Origin: UBA60 sp964587885
GTDB lineage: Archaea > Thermoplasmatota > Poseidoniia > Poseidoniales > Poseidoniaceae
Assembly: GCA_964587885.1 (NCBI GenBank)
Contig: CAZPME010000001.1
Coordinates: 62,001 to 126,000 of the forward strand
Length of the DNA stretch: 64,000 nucleotides
Reading direction: 5' to 3'
Position 1 is the stretch's first letter. The number at the start of each line of letters is the position of its first letter. Under the pieces are notes generated by a model that was not told the origin of the DNA, did no database searches, and was given only the letters and a program-made list of their open reading frames with translations. Below are positions 53,171 through 62,751 of this stretch, one piece after another. Made by a program: the position numbers and the translations under genes.

Positions 53171-53731
53171 TTACTCTCCGCTAGATGCGGCAATGAATAA
53201 ATTAGCGGATTTGAGTTTTGCACCCCAATGAACTGCCGACATCGCTACTAGATTTGCATGAGTAGCGCCTAATGCGACCGCCTTGCCGTTTGGCCAAATA
53301 AGCAACTCAATGCCATGGCGAGTATCATTGATGCGCACACAATCTAGTCGCACATCTCGACTTACCTCTGTGGGATATAACGCATCTTCAATCCCTTCAA
53401 AGGTCAACTCTTGAGGGAATTTGAACGATGCCTGTAGGGTTCCGGTTTCAGAACTGAGGCCTTCATCACTACGTCCCATTCGCAACAGAATCTCCTTGGC
53501 CGCAGCTCGGGCTATTTGGATTCGCTTAGTTCCGTGAACAATAATGCGGCCAATTTGGTCAATGATAATCATTGCCCGTGGCACATCTAACTGCACCAAA
53601 ACAAACTCACCGGAACGCTTTCCAGATAACGTTTTTACAGCCTTTTCTTGGTCGACTGGGACTTCGTGAGTGAATCGAATCAATTGATTTTCAACCTGAA
53701 CTTCCGGCGCATTATCGGCACTCATCTTCAC
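53171..53731 (-). CDS. divergent TBP-like protein (two-repeat fold), tentative
   Basis: This 186-residue protein is the size of archaeal TATA-binding protein and seems to contain two imperfect repeats. Each ends in a strand-turn-strand-helix like TBP: PRAMIIIDQIGRIIVHGTKRIQIARAAAKEIL, and GIELLIWPNGKAVALGATHANLVAMSAVHW. In canonical TBP the equivalent part reads F-x-S-G-K-[VL]-V-x-T-G-A-K-S. The DNA-intercalating Phe residues and FPGLVYR are missing, so DNA binding is uncertain. It may be a TBP paralogue or another fold. Its ATG overlaps the preceding stop by four bases. Gene reality is good; family is tentative. Confidence 0.5.
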   Translation of the reverse strand: MKMSADNAPEVQVENQLIRFTHEVPVDQEKAVKTLSGKRSGEFVLVQLDVPRAMIIIDQIGRIIVHGTKRIQIARAAAKEILLRMGRSDEGLSSETGTLQASFKFPQELTFEGIEDALYPTEVSRDVRLDCVRINDTRHGIELLIWPNGKAVALGATHANLVAMSAVHWGAKLKSANLFIAASSGE

Positions 53732-54537
53732 TCCTCCTCTCCGGCCGAGTCATCCGATGCACATGAAATGTCCTCAACCTCAGTACAAGCCTCTAATGCC
53801 CGCAGCAAATTGTTACGGCGAGCTAAATGGTGCGGCAATAGCAATACTACCTCATCCTTCCCACAGCGGTTACGTAAGTCGGCTAGAGCGCCTCGAATTC
53901 GACCAGCGAGACGAGCATCGCGCTCAGTTGCCAATTCTTCACCAAGCCGCAATTCTTGTTCAATCCACCATGAACCGGCTAAACTCCCGGCAATGAATAA
54001 TTCGGGTTCCATCCCTGCAACCGGCTCGGTTATTCGGCTTAATTCTAAGTGAATTCTACGATATCTTCCTTTTTGGAATAACAATTTGAATAATTTCCAT
54101 GGATGTGTAATTTTCATCGCTTGTCGCTCAAGTAAATCCAACCACTCTTGGTCAGAATCAGCACGCGGTTCTACAAAGTAAATCCCCTTGTCATTTTTTT
54201 CAGCGTATAGGTGAAGGCGACGTGGCTCAGGGTCAGGGAAATTTGGCCCATTGATATTATCGAGTAATAATAACGAATCTAGATAGCGAGCATCAAGTCC
54301 ACCGCCCAATAACGCATCGGCTAGAGAAATTCCTGGACTTTCACGTTCTAACCTTTCATCTTCCATCCAAGCCTGAGGCTCATCAGAAGTGGCGATTAAG
54401 GCTAATCCATCCCAATTTTCGCGTGGTCTTTGTTGACGTGGAAAAACAACACATGGAAGTACTCCATGTAAGTGAACCATGCCCCCATTCGGGTCTTCCC
54501 ATTGGGCATCCGCCCATTCGAGCGGCTGCAATTTCAC
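53728..54537 (-). CDS. uncharacterised protein
   Basis: This 269-residue soluble protein is acidic with many Trp and Leu, and has no signal or membrane segment. An N-terminal beta-rich part (VHLHGVLPCVVFPRQ, LALIATSDEP) is followed by an alpha-helical C-terminal half (EELATERDARLAGRIRGALADLR). I recognise no family. GTG 54537 starts three bases after the stop of the giant surface protein, and the 3' end overlaps the TBP-like gene by four bases, so it is operonic with both. Confidence 0.72.
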   Translation of the reverse strand: MKLQPLEWADAQWEDPNGGMVHLHGVLPCVVFPRQQRPRENWDGLALIATSDEPQAWMEDERLERESPGISLADALLGGGLDARYLDSLLLLDNINGPNFPDPEPRRLHLYAEKNDKGIYFVEPRADSDQEWLDLLERQAMKITHPWKLFKLLFQKGRYRRIHLELSRITEPVAGMEPELFIAGSLAGSWWIEQELRLGEELATERDARLAGRIRGALADLRNRCGKDEVVLLLPHHLARRNNLLRALEACTEVEDISCASDDSAGEEE

Positions 54538-54540
54538 ACC

Positions 54541-57500
54541 TCAATTATTCTCGTTTACCCAATCTCGCAATTGGTCAATCGACCAACCTTGGTCAAAGTA
54601 ACCCTGAATCTGAGACTGATCCCAGAAGGTAAATTCAGCCAAAGCCGCTTGCATTTCTGGAGTCAAAGCACCTTCACCAAAGGCGGCTCCATCAGTTGAT
54701 GGATAGGTCTTTTCCGAGCCAACATCATCAAGGTAGCTATCGTAAATTTCGCCACCCTCATCTTCGTCACGGTTGCGAATAACCAATACCGCCACAACGA
54801 CGACTAGAATCAAAATCAGACCTCCAAGTCCCGCCAGAATTAGCATCAACATACCATCATCTGTACCAGAATCAGCAGCCACCTTAACACTGAATTGTTT
54901 TCCTGAAGTTAGTCCACTCCACAATAACTCGCCACTGGCATTATCATAAATTTCAAAGTGAACACCGATAGTAGCACGGTCAAAACCAGTGATTCCAATA
55001 GTTTCCTTGTGCAATTGTCCAACCGGTATTTCATCGGTAGTAACCTGTTTTATTAATTGTGTAGTTTGGCCACCTATATTTGAATAAATGTCAAACGTCA
55101 CATTTCCGGGAACATTGCCAACATTGGTTACACTGACAATTAGTTCAATGTCATCACCGACCGCTGGCGAATTAGGGAACATGTCTACATTATTAGGCCC
55201 GATATTGAATTCTGCCTGCTCATAAACCACAGTATATTCACTGGTAGCCGATTGTTCAAGTCCTTGGATTGGAGCACCATAATCGCCTCCACCTTGGATT
55301 CCTAATCCGGCGGAATCGGTGCCTTCAATCCACAATTGCACAATGACTTCTTGCAATTGAGTTTTGCTGGGCAATTCAGTGCTCGGCCACAGGTCTATGC
55401 AATCTGCTGTAGCAACGAATAAATCGCCAGACCCAGAGAGTTCTAGAGTTTGTGATTGATTGTCCAATCCAAACTCAGCAACATAGTATGACCAAACGTT
55501 CGAGTTTTGGAAGAAATTCCAATTAACGGAGATCGCACCTTGATCTAATTGCTCACTTTCAGTTATCATTAACCTAACGTCGACACAGTGAATTGTCGAC
55601 GTAGGGAGTAATCCCAGATTCAAGGTATCACCACCTGTAGATCTAAGTGACCAAGTGTTGGGTGAAACGACCGGGTTGTCTGAGTCAACCTTGATGACGA
55701 ATTTTGCTTCACCCTCAGTAGTTGAATCAATCGCACCTGTTGGTAGGTCCACTAGGCTGAATGTATAGGTGTAGATATTGGTCTTGGAAGGAACTTCCAA
55801 CTCAATGTCGAATTCTCCTCCCGTAAAATTGTGCCAAGTAGTTTTTCCCTCTTGGTGCTCAAAATTACCACCTGCGGCTGCATCAGCTCGGACCATCTTC
55901 ATAGTCAATTGAGTTTCTGGAGATACGACATTGTTAGGCCAACTAGCTACGAAAGCATATCGACCCGAAAAAGATACTGTGTCCCCTGAATAGACGAAAC
56001 CTTTGGCAACACCAGTTGAGAAATTGTATATCTCTTCAGTGTATGGTTCAATATCATCATTCAGATTCATTGAATAAGTATCAAGCATGATTCCGTCGCC
56101 ATATGTCCACTTTTGTAGAGTTCTTCCACCACCGGTCGAAAGAATGCTCGAAGGATTATTTCCATCCTTATCACTGATGCGAACCTGCGGAGTCATTACT
56201 CCAGTGGCTTCATATGCGTTCCAAGCCATTTCAATAGGAATTACAAGCCTAAAGTTTGGCTCCGACATTTCAATTAAGCGATTCCCATTCAATTTCGTCA
56301 ACTCAGTACCGTTACTGGTATTTGAGGCTTGGAGTGGAGTCAGCCATTGGCTGGTTGTGTATAGGGTATTATTGCCCACGAAGTATATCAATTCCATGTG
56401 GTTTTCAACCCCTGGATTAAGATCAACTTCAATGTAATCAACATCGTTCCATCCATTAGGGTCAGTTCCTTCTACTACCAAATGGTAAATGTTTCCAGCA
56501 TACATTGTTTTTTGCTCTGAATTGAAACGCTCTCCATCACTATTCTCAATGAACAAATTTTGCAGACTTGGACCATAACTTTGCATGCTGATGTAAGTAA
56601 TTAGATCTTCATCAAACCCTGCATCTCCACCACCATCAATTTCATTTCCTGCAATGTCGGTGCCATTGACGTAAATACTGACCATTCCATATGGATCCTT
56701 ACCTTCATTGGCAACATCGTTGATTGTAGCCGAATAATTGGCTGCCGGCTCTTGGCCATCTGAAGTCATGTGGATGCTGACATATTCACTGGCCTGTGGT
56801 TCACGGTCTCCATTAGCATCATGGTCATATTCAACCCAGTAATTGAATGTGAGAGCGCTAGGGGGAGTCGGCATATCGGCTGCTTCAACCTTGAATTGCT
56901 GATTGACGCTAGGTATTACCCATGTATATCCATCAAGAACTCGCCAATAAATCTGATTTTGGAATACTGAGATATTCAACAAGTCTGGGGCACGGGTATC
57001 GATTGTAAGGTTGAAATTAATTGAGCAAGTCTCATTGGTGAAACATTCTGTTCCATCTAGATTTAGATTAGTTCCCTTATCGTAACCATTCATTCGCAAA
57101 CGGTAACTTGCATATCCTGCTGCATCGCTGCCAAGGTCAACAATCCAATCAAAGTCCCCTCCAATTGGGCCGCTCATGTTGGATATTTCTTGCCAATTAT
57201 AGGTGATATTTGTGGGATCTGAATTATTCATTATTTCTTCTTCAACAACCAAATTATATGCTGCTGGGTCGGGAGCAGAATCAAGATTTTCAAGTCGTAC
57301 TTTACCAACTAGACGAATTAATTGGTTGGAGCGCCCGTCGTCAGGGCTCTGCGATTCACCAGCACTATTTTGCAGATCAAATGTTGAAATTCCAGCATCG
57401 TTCTCAATAGCATTGCCGCCAGGTGGAGCTAAATGTAATGCAGAGGGTAAGCCCTCAACACCATTTTCAGCCAACAAGGATGCGAAAATACGTACATCTG

Positions 57501-60258
57501 GTGCATCTTCCCAATTAGTGTTGATAGTGAAATGCCACGATACCTGCTTACCTTGAGGAGTATCTGTCGCAGAAGAGGGCTGTAAAGTAATCAAGTCATC
57601 TGGATCATTAACTTCGGCAAACCCACTAAAATCATTATATGATAAATCTACTGAGCCTGTTTCCGATTCCAATCGAAGCAAACACTTGCTGAGAGTACTA
57701 CCTGTACTCCCCGCAACATTGTGTAAACTGACAACCTCAATAATTGAACCATCAGGATAAAGGCCAATTGGATTACCAGTAATATTGAGTGAACTTTCAT
57801 AACCAGGTGAAGTCATTATGTTGAGGTCCGACAGCAGCAGTCCGCCACCACTTGATGCGGAGACATGAATCGGTACACTTACTTGCCCATTTACAGGTGT
57901 ACCTAGAGCCACACCTTGAGAGAATTCACGGACCAATCCATGCGAATTTCCTAACGTCTTATTCCACGAATAAAGAATATTCAAATCAAGGAATCGTAGC
58001 ATTGAGCCTGTAGTCGCATTTGGGCTAGTAGCGGAGAAAGAAATTGTAATCCAGTCATTTCCGTATGCATCTACATGGCTAATTGCAACCATTGGATTAT
58101 CCAATAATGATTGCACTGCTCCAGCAAAATCTACCACTTCAGCTGAAGCCTCAGGAATCCATATTGAGTTATTCTCAAATGAACCCAAGTCAACATTTTG
58201 ACCAGTTGAGGAAAGAGATAGGTCGAATCCTTCGGACGCATTTGATGTCGAAGCAATCGTATTGCTATCAAAAGCGAAATTGGCAGCGATAATTTCAGAA
58301 CCATACGGCATCATGAACCAACCTCCATCGCCAGTTCCAGAAGCACCAATGGTTAGTTCTGAAGTGTCAGCACCAGAATTTATATTGTCAACTTTGCCTG
58401 ACCAAAACTTGGTTTGTCGGCCAAAATTTCCAAAGGCTGGTTCATCAAATCCCCACTCGCTATCGCCATCTCCAGCGATATCGATGTGAACCTCTAGTGG
58501 GTTGAAACTAAATTCAACATCGAACCAAAAGCCGGTAACTGAACAGACTCCGGCATATGATAACAGCCCCGTGAAAGTAAAAATTGGCGTATCAAGGTCA
58601 TACCACTGGTTATTGGTCAAATTATGAGGGTCTTGCTGTCCGGGATGAGTCAATTGTACTGTCGGGTTTTCACTACATGTATCGGTTACAATAGGCTTGA
58701 CACGGGTAATTGGATATTCAAGTCTTGATTTAATAACTGAAGGATTGTAATCTTCATCAATTATTCTCGGCATATACATCATTGGAATATTCATACCTTC
58801 AGTAACCCATGTGCCATCTTCAATACCAGCGGCAACTACTGTCGACGAATCATTGAAGCCACTACCAAGTCTAGTTCCTAGAGAAAGACCATGTAGAACT
58901 GGGCTAGCTAAACGTTTTGAGCCACTATCAAAATTAAAACGGAAATTTACCAAAGGGTATTTTGTCGAATTGATATTCCACAATTCAATTATTGGACCTT
59001 CTAATCCAGTCATTGGGTCGCCATCAGTATCATTTACCACATTACCGGTGGCCGAGTGAATTATATCTACTGTGAGAGAGTTTGTAGCGGTTGACTCGGA
59101 CTCAAGAAGTAAGATTCCGTAGCCATCAGGGAAACCAGGGTTTGGGAAGATTGAGGGGCCGAAATTATTGACATCTACATAACCACTTTGCGGTAATGGG
59201 TCGCCGAGTCTAAAATCGTCAATATACCAACCGGGCATTGTGGTATTTACTGGCATTCCAACATGGCTATTACGCTCTAAAACAAATCTTACTTTGATGT
59301 ATTTTGAAACATATTCTTCCAAATTCAGAGCGAGTGTACCCCAGCCGGTTGGATTCAGGACTGCATCGGTACTTTCACCGGCAAGAGCATATTCTCCTAC
59401 ACCGATACCATCACAAGTCTGAATTTTTCCATTACCAGTACCTTTTTGTTTGAGTCCGTTATTATAGCCAATTGTACTGTTGCCGAGGTCGAATTGAGTC
59501 TGCACCCAGATACCACCCCAATCTTGACCATTGGAGGAATTCATGACTTGTACATAGGCACAATCGTAGAATCGGGTATCGGTGGTTGGACCGGTAACGG
59601 TTTCATTATAGAAAAGCCCATGCCATGAGGAAAAGCGAGCAATAAATCCACCTGCTTTGACTTCAACTCCTTTTGATTCTAAAGAGAAATCAAAAGTTGA
59701 CGCCATGCGGTCATCAGTGTAATTATCATCAAATAATGTAGTCCCCCAACACTCATTTCCTGAAGAACAATTGTCTGGAATTACTTGCCCTGCGCTCAAT
59801 GTGCCATGCTCCCAATTACCAGTAGGGTGCATAAAATCAGGGCTAAATCCAGCATCATTCTGTTCAAAATCGGTCGAAAAACCGTTTGATACAAGTTGCA
59901 ATGATTGTTCCGTGTAAGTGAAATCGGACAAGGTAGAATATGCAGTCTGCTGATTATTCACCGTAGGATCCCAAATCCATTGAGTATTAGAATCAAAACG
60001 GACATGTTGTTGATGAGTTGTCGTGGTTGTAGATACTTTGAATGAGGCTCCGGTTACGGTTTCTCCTTCAGGTAAATCGACTGCTCCATCAACGATATTC
60101 GAATAGGTCATTGTATCACGTATTTCAACTGCTGCAGATGAAAGGCCATTACCAAAATTGGTTACATTAACAGCCGCAACCGTCGATGAAAAACACATTA
60201 TCATTACTATCGCTAGAGCCGGAAAAGTTCGACTTTTAGAGGTTTTTTTACTCAGCAT
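54541..60258 (-). CDS. giant cell-surface protein, 1905 residues, C-terminal anchor
   Basis: It has an N-terminal signal (FPALAIVMIMCFSSTVAA), then long beta-rich, Asn-glycosylation-rich extracellular sequence. Residues about 130-370 resemble a MAM/concanavalin-like domain ending GWYIDDFRLG, with Cys pairs. A CARDB-like domain is near 1690-1790 (VSVTNVGNVPGNVTFDIY). One membrane helix lies near 1800-1830, then an acidic cytosolic tail ending in an amphipathic segment DQSQIQGYFDQGWSIDQLRDW. No protease or glycosidase motif is visible. It is probably an adhesin or S-layer-linked receptor. It heads a run with the uncharacterised, TBP-like and TatD genes, all 3-4 bases apart or overlapping. A GC hairpin lies 64 bases upstream. 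Confidence 0.88.
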   Translation of the reverse strand: MLSKKTSKSRTFPALAIVMIMCFSSTVAAVNVTNFGNGLSSAAVEIRDTMTYSNIVDGAVDLPEGETVTGASFKVSTTTTTHQQHVRFDSNTQWIWDPTVNNQQTAYSTLSDFTYTEQSLQLVSNGFSTDFEQNDAGFSPDFMHPTGNWEHGTLSAGQVIPDNCSSGNECWGTTLFDDNYTDDRMASTFDFSLESKGVEVKAGGFIARFSSWHGLFYNETVTGPTTDTRFYDCAYVQVMNSSNGQDWGGIWVQTQFDLGNSTIGYNNGLKQKGTGNGKIQTCDGIGVGEYALAGESTDAVLNPTGWGTLALNLEEYVSKYIKVRFVLERNSHVGMPVNTTMPGWYIDDFRLGDPLPQSGYVDVNNFGPSIFPNPGFPDGYGILLLESESTATNSLTVDIIHSATGNVVNDTDGDPMTGLEGPIIELWNINSTKYPLVNFRFNFDSGSKRLASPVLHGLSLGTRLGSGFNDSSTVVAAGIEDGTWVTEGMNIPMMYMPRIIDEDYNPSVIKSRLEYPITRVKPIVTDTCSENPTVQLTHPGQQDPHNLTNNQWYDLDTPIFTFTGLLSYAGVCSVTGFWFDVEFSFNPLEVHIDIAGDGDSEWGFDEPAFGNFGRQTKFWSGKVDNINSGADTSELTIGASGTGDGGWFMMPYGSEIIAANFAFDSNTIASTSNASEGFDLSLSSTGQNVDLGSFENNSIWIPEASAEVVDFAGAVQSLLDNPMVAISHVDAYGNDWITISFSATSPNATTGSMLRFLDLNILYSWNKTLGNSHGLVREFSQGVALGTPVNGQVSVPIHVSASSGGGLLLSDLNIMTSPGYESSLNITGNPIGLYPDGSIIEVVSLHNVAGSTGSTLSKCLLRLESETGSVDLSYNDFSGFAEVNDPDDLITLQPSSATDTPQGKQVSWHFTINTNWEDAPDVRIFASLLAENGVEGLPSALHLAPPGGNAIENDAGISTFDLQNSAGESQSPDDGRSNQLIRLVGKVRLENLDSAPDPAAYNLVVEEEIMNNSDPTNITYNWQEISNMSGPIGGDFDWIVDLGSDAAGYASYRLRMNGYDKGTNLNLDGTECFTNETCSINFNLTIDTRAPDLLNISVFQNQIYWRVLDGYTWVIPSVNQQFKVEAADMPTPPSALTFNYWVEYDHDANGDREPQASEYVSIHMTSDGQEPAANYSATINDVANEGKDPYGMVSIYVNGTDIAGNEIDGGGDAGFDEDLITYISMQSYGPSLQNLFIENSDGERFNSEQKTMYAGNIYHLVVEGTDPNGWNDVDYIEVDLNPGVENHMELIYFVGNNTLYTTSQWLTPLQASNTSNGTELTKLNGNRLIEMSEPNFRLVIPIEMAWNAYEATGVMTPQVRISDKDGNNPSSILSTGGGRTLQKWTYGDGIMLDTYSMNLNDDIEPYTEEIYNFSTGVAKGFVYSGDTVSFSGRYAFVASWPNNVVSPETQLTMKMVRADAAAGGNFEHQEGKTTWHNFTGGEFDIELEVPSKTNIYTYTFSLVDLPTGAIDSTTEGEAKFVIKVDSDNPVVSPNTWSLRSTGGDTLNLGLLPTSTIHCVDVRLMITESEQLDQGAISVNWNFFQNSNVWSYYVAEFGLDNQSQTLELSGSGDLFVATADCIDLWPSTELPSKTQLQEVIVQLWIEGTDSAGLGIQGGGDYGAPIQGLEQSATSEYTVVYEQAEFNIGPNNVDMFPNSPAVGDDIELIVSVTNVGNVPGNVTFDIYSNIGGQTTQLIKQVTTDEIPVGQLHKETIGITGFDRATIGVHFEIYDNASGELLWSGLTSGKQFSVKVAADSGTDDGMLMLILAGLGGLILILVVVVAVLVIRNRDEDEGGEIYDSYLDDVGSEKTYPSTDGAAFGEGALTPEMQAALAEFTFWDQSQIQGYFDQGWSIDQLRDWVNENN

Positions 60259-60321
60259 ATTACAACCCTTGAGGAAAGGCCAATCGGACAGGACATTAAA
60301 CCCCTTTGGATAGTTGAACCG

Positions 60322-60338
60322 CCCCTCCGTAGGAGGGG
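60322..60338 (-). promoter_or_regulatory. GC hairpin between thiI-like gene and giant surface protein
   Basis: CCCCTCC-TAC-GGAGGGG on the minus strand is a seven-base-pair stem, 11 bases after the thiI-like stop (60349) and 64 bases before ATG 60258. There is no T tract, so it is either a weak terminator or part of the leader. Confidence 0.5.
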
Positions 60339-60348
60339 TTGGGTATCA

Positions 60349-61086
60349 TTACGAAATATTGACGCTTCTAATATCAACGAAACAAGCCTCTGCCAACGCC
60401 TCAATTCCGCCAAGTTTTGACTCATTTTCAAGCAAACGATCGAGGTCGGCAACTGTGGTCGGATGTTTGGGTCCAATCACATCACATTGTTCTGGCCCTG
60501 TACTAATCTCATAAGTCCCTAATGACCGCGCCATCGCCATTATATCGAGTTTGTCCAAAGCCAATAGGGGCCGCATCATAGGGAAATCTGATGCGGCTTC
60601 AACCGCACCTATATTGCCTAGAGTTTGTGAAGAAACTTGACCAATGTTTTCACCAGTGATAATATGGGTTGCTCCGACTTGCTTTGCTAGCAAACTAGCC
60701 AAGCGGTTGAATAGACGCTTCATGTGAACAAAATAATCGCGATGCAAGTCTGGCTCGGTGAAGCGGGCTAAAGTCTCTCCAACTGGGACAACCCATAACT
60801 TGTCATCAACGCCACCTGAAACAAGTTTTAATGGGCAATCGGGTGAAGACAAATGACGTAACGCGGCGATGGTTTTACGTTCGGCTTCATTTGTCGTAAG
60901 TGGTTCAAGAGAAGCATGCAAAGGGATTATTTTCCAACCTTTAGCCAACAATCGCGCTACCGCCACCGGTGAGTCGATTCCACCCGAGACCAGCGCCACC
61001 GCTAGTCCTGATGCCTCAGCCATACCTGTCGGCGGTAAAACCGACCCAATAACCCCTCGCATGAGTAAATCAACTGTAGGGTTCAA
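60349..61086 (-). CDS. ThiI-like PP-loop sulfurtransferase lacking THUMP
   Basis: This 245-residue protein contains the ATP pyrophosphatase loop SGGIDSPVA, VGATHIITGENIGQVSSQTLGN and RPLLALDKLDIMAMA, all typical of the C-terminal half of ThiI (tRNA 4-thiouridine synthase). The N-terminal ferredoxin-like and THUMP domains that bind tRNA are missing, and no rhodanese domain is present. ThiI adenylates U8 of tRNA before sulfur transfer, so a stand-alone catalytic domain may need a separate tRNA-binding partner. The start is 24 bases from that of the divergent thioesterase. Confidence 0.85.
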   Translation of the reverse strand: MNPTVDLLMRGVIGSVLPPTGMAEASGLAVALVSGGIDSPVAVARLLAKGWKIIPLHASLEPLTTNEAERKTIAALRHLSSPDCPLKLVSGGVDDKLWVVPVGETLARFTEPDLHRDYFVHMKRLFNRLASLLAKQVGATHIITGENIGQVSSQTLGNIGAVEAASDFPMMRPLLALDKLDIMAMARSLGTYEISTGPEQCDVIGPKHPTTVADLDRLLENESKLGGIEALAEACFVDIRSVNIS

Positions 61087-61110
61087 AGCCGAGTGCTGTC
61101 TCGACGATTT

Positions 61111-61593
61111 ATGTCATTAGAACCCTTCAGCACTGAACCGGTAATATTAGCCGAGGAAGTTTTTCCTGGTGATACCAATTCATATGGCACTTTATTTGGC
61201 GGTCGATTAATGGCATTAATGGATAAAGCAGCCGGTTTTTGCTCCTCAAAATTCGCCCACCGAGAATTTGTTACAGTTAGCGTCGATTCTCTTGAATTCA
61301 TCAACCCAGCCCATAAAGGCGACATCATCGAAGTGGTCGGTCGAGTAGTCTACACCTCTACCCATTCAGCCGGATGTAAGGTCCAAGCCTATGCCTTATC
61401 GAAAAGCGACTGGGAGCGGAAGGAGATTTGTTGCGGCTATTTCTTCATGGTCGCCATTGATGGTAATGGTCGGCCATTACCGATCCCACAATTCGCACCA
61501 CAAACCGATATTGAGAAGGAGGAGTGGGAAACCGCGGCTGAGATACGACATCAATTACTTGAGCACCGCCGCAAGCGCGATACGCAAGATTGA
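61111..61593 (+). CDS. acyl-CoA thioesterase, hotdog fold (YciA-like)
   Basis: This protein of about 160 residues is a single hotdog domain of the acyl-CoA hydrolase group: DTNSYGTLFGGRLMALMDKAAGFCSSKFA carries the helix with the catalytic Asp, and VTVSVDSLEFINPAHKGDIIEVVGRVVYT is the central strand set. Such enzymes release free fatty acid and CoA. ATG 61111 is used; GTG 61093 is possible. Within this window it could release or recycle products linked to the acyl-CoA synthetase and type I synthase, but there is no direct genetic link. Confidence 0.9.
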   Translation: MSLEPFSTEPVILAEEVFPGDTNSYGTLFGGRLMALMDKAAGFCSSKFAHREFVTVSVDSLEFINPAHKGDIIEVVGRVVYTSTHSAGCKVQAYALSKSDWERKEICCGYFFMVAIDGNGRPLPIPQFAPQTDIEKEEWETAAEIRHQLLEHRRKRDTQD

Positions 61594-61619
61594 GATATTG
61601 GTCGGACTCGGAAGAGCCG

Positions 61620-62639
61620 ATGACAGTTCTCAATGTGGCCATGGTTGGTAGCGATGAATTGGCCCGTGAAATAGCAAAACCTAGCGATAACCGTGATGTC
61701 GACACATATGTCCACAAGGAGCCTCACGCTGATGGCTATCGAATATTGTCGTTGATTAGACCTGCAAAATTTCCCGAAAAGTTGCGACCTTTACTCTCGG
61801 CGCTAAATGCAGCCAAGGCTGGAATAATTGAAGTTAAATCTGTAGATGCGAGTCTTGGAGAAGCCTTAATCGCGTTCTCTTCAGCCGGCATTGAACATGG
61901 TTTGATAATCATCAACCCACCTTCGGGTGAATGGGTAGATGAAGGTCAGGTAAAGATGCTAATGAAACAAGTTGGACTTGAATGGAATACAGCATCAACC
62001 GACCCAATTGAATTGAGGGCTTCTCTTTATGGCATCATGGATGTTGTCGAAACTGATTTGAAGGCCGCCGAATCTGCACCGTTAGTAATTCCCATCGACC
62101 AGCATTTCAATGTCAAGGGGATCGGATTGGTAGCAATTGGTTATGTGCAATCAGGACGACTTTCAGTCCACGACGAAGTTACTATCCTGCCAGCAGGTGG
62201 CTCTGGTAATACTAAATCTCTCCAAGTGATGGATGATGATGTAGAATGTGCCACTGCTGGAGACCGTGTAGGTATCGCGCTACGTAATACCAAAGAGGAG
62301 CACCTATCCTCTTCATCGATAATTGTCCATCCTGCAGTCGACGACAAAAAGACCGGAGAGAATCGTCCTTTGGCAATTATCGGCCACGTGAAATCAACCT
62401 TCACTATAGCCAAATCACCGTTCCAAAAGCGATCTTTAGCCGTTAGTGATGTTATTCATATCGCCGTAGACTTACAATTCGTCGTCGGTCGTATAGTAAA
62501 TATTGAGGATAATGAAGTCACCGTTGAGTGGGATTCACCGGTATATTTTCGCCGCCAAGAGCCATCCAATGCCTTGATTTGCCAATTGGACAATAAGCCA
62601 CGAATTGTTGGTCGAGCAAACGGCATTAAACTCGAATAA
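61620..62639 (+). CDS. archaeal SelB-like protein, EF-Tu domain architecture with dead G domain
   Basis: This protein of about 339 residues aligns in layout with SelB/EF1A. NVAMVGSDELAREIAK stands where the P-loop GHVDHGKTT should be, no DxxG or NKxD is visible, and IPIDQHFNVKGIGLVAIGYVQSGRLSVHDEV matches the EF-Tu domain 2 entry. LQVMDDDVECATAGDRVGIALR and a third beta-barrel domain follow. It fits the described archaeal SelB-like (aSelBL) proteins, which lost GTPase motifs. Function is unknown; a tRNA- or ribosome-related role is inferred from the fold. ATG 61620 follows GGAAG; TTG 61590 overlapping the thioesterase stop is the alternative. Confidence 0.82.
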   Translation: MTVLNVAMVGSDELAREIAKPSDNRDVDTYVHKEPHADGYRILSLIRPAKFPEKLRPLLSALNAAKAGIIEVKSVDASLGEALIAFSSAGIEHGLIIINPPSGEWVDEGQVKMLMKQVGLEWNTASTDPIELRASLYGIMDVVETDLKAAESAPLVIPIDQHFNVKGIGLVAIGYVQSGRLSVHDEVTILPAGGSGNTKSLQVMDDDVECATAGDRVGIALRNTKEEHLSSSSIIVHPAVDDKKTGENRPLAIIGHVKSTFTIAKSPFQKRSLAVSDVIHIAVDLQFVVGRIVNIEDNEVTVEWDSPVYFRRQEPSNALICQLDNKPRIVGRANGIKLE

Positions 62640-62698
62640 TGACCACTATTACCCCACTGTCGGCGTAACAAAAAGGGTCGAAATACCGCCTTTTCGCG

Positions 62699-62717
62699 CC
62701 TTGCCCATAGGGCAGGG
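62699..62717 (+). promoter_or_regulatory. GC hairpin upstream of the terminal membrane protein
   Basis: CCTTGCCC-ATA-GGGCAGGG forms an eight-base-pair stem with one G-T pair, 34 bases before ATG 62752. Its sense-strand sequence and ATA loop closely match the hairpin before fabI. Confidence 0.5.
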
Positions 62718-62751
62718 TTCATATTCTCTAGCATACGCTCACCCCGCTGGG

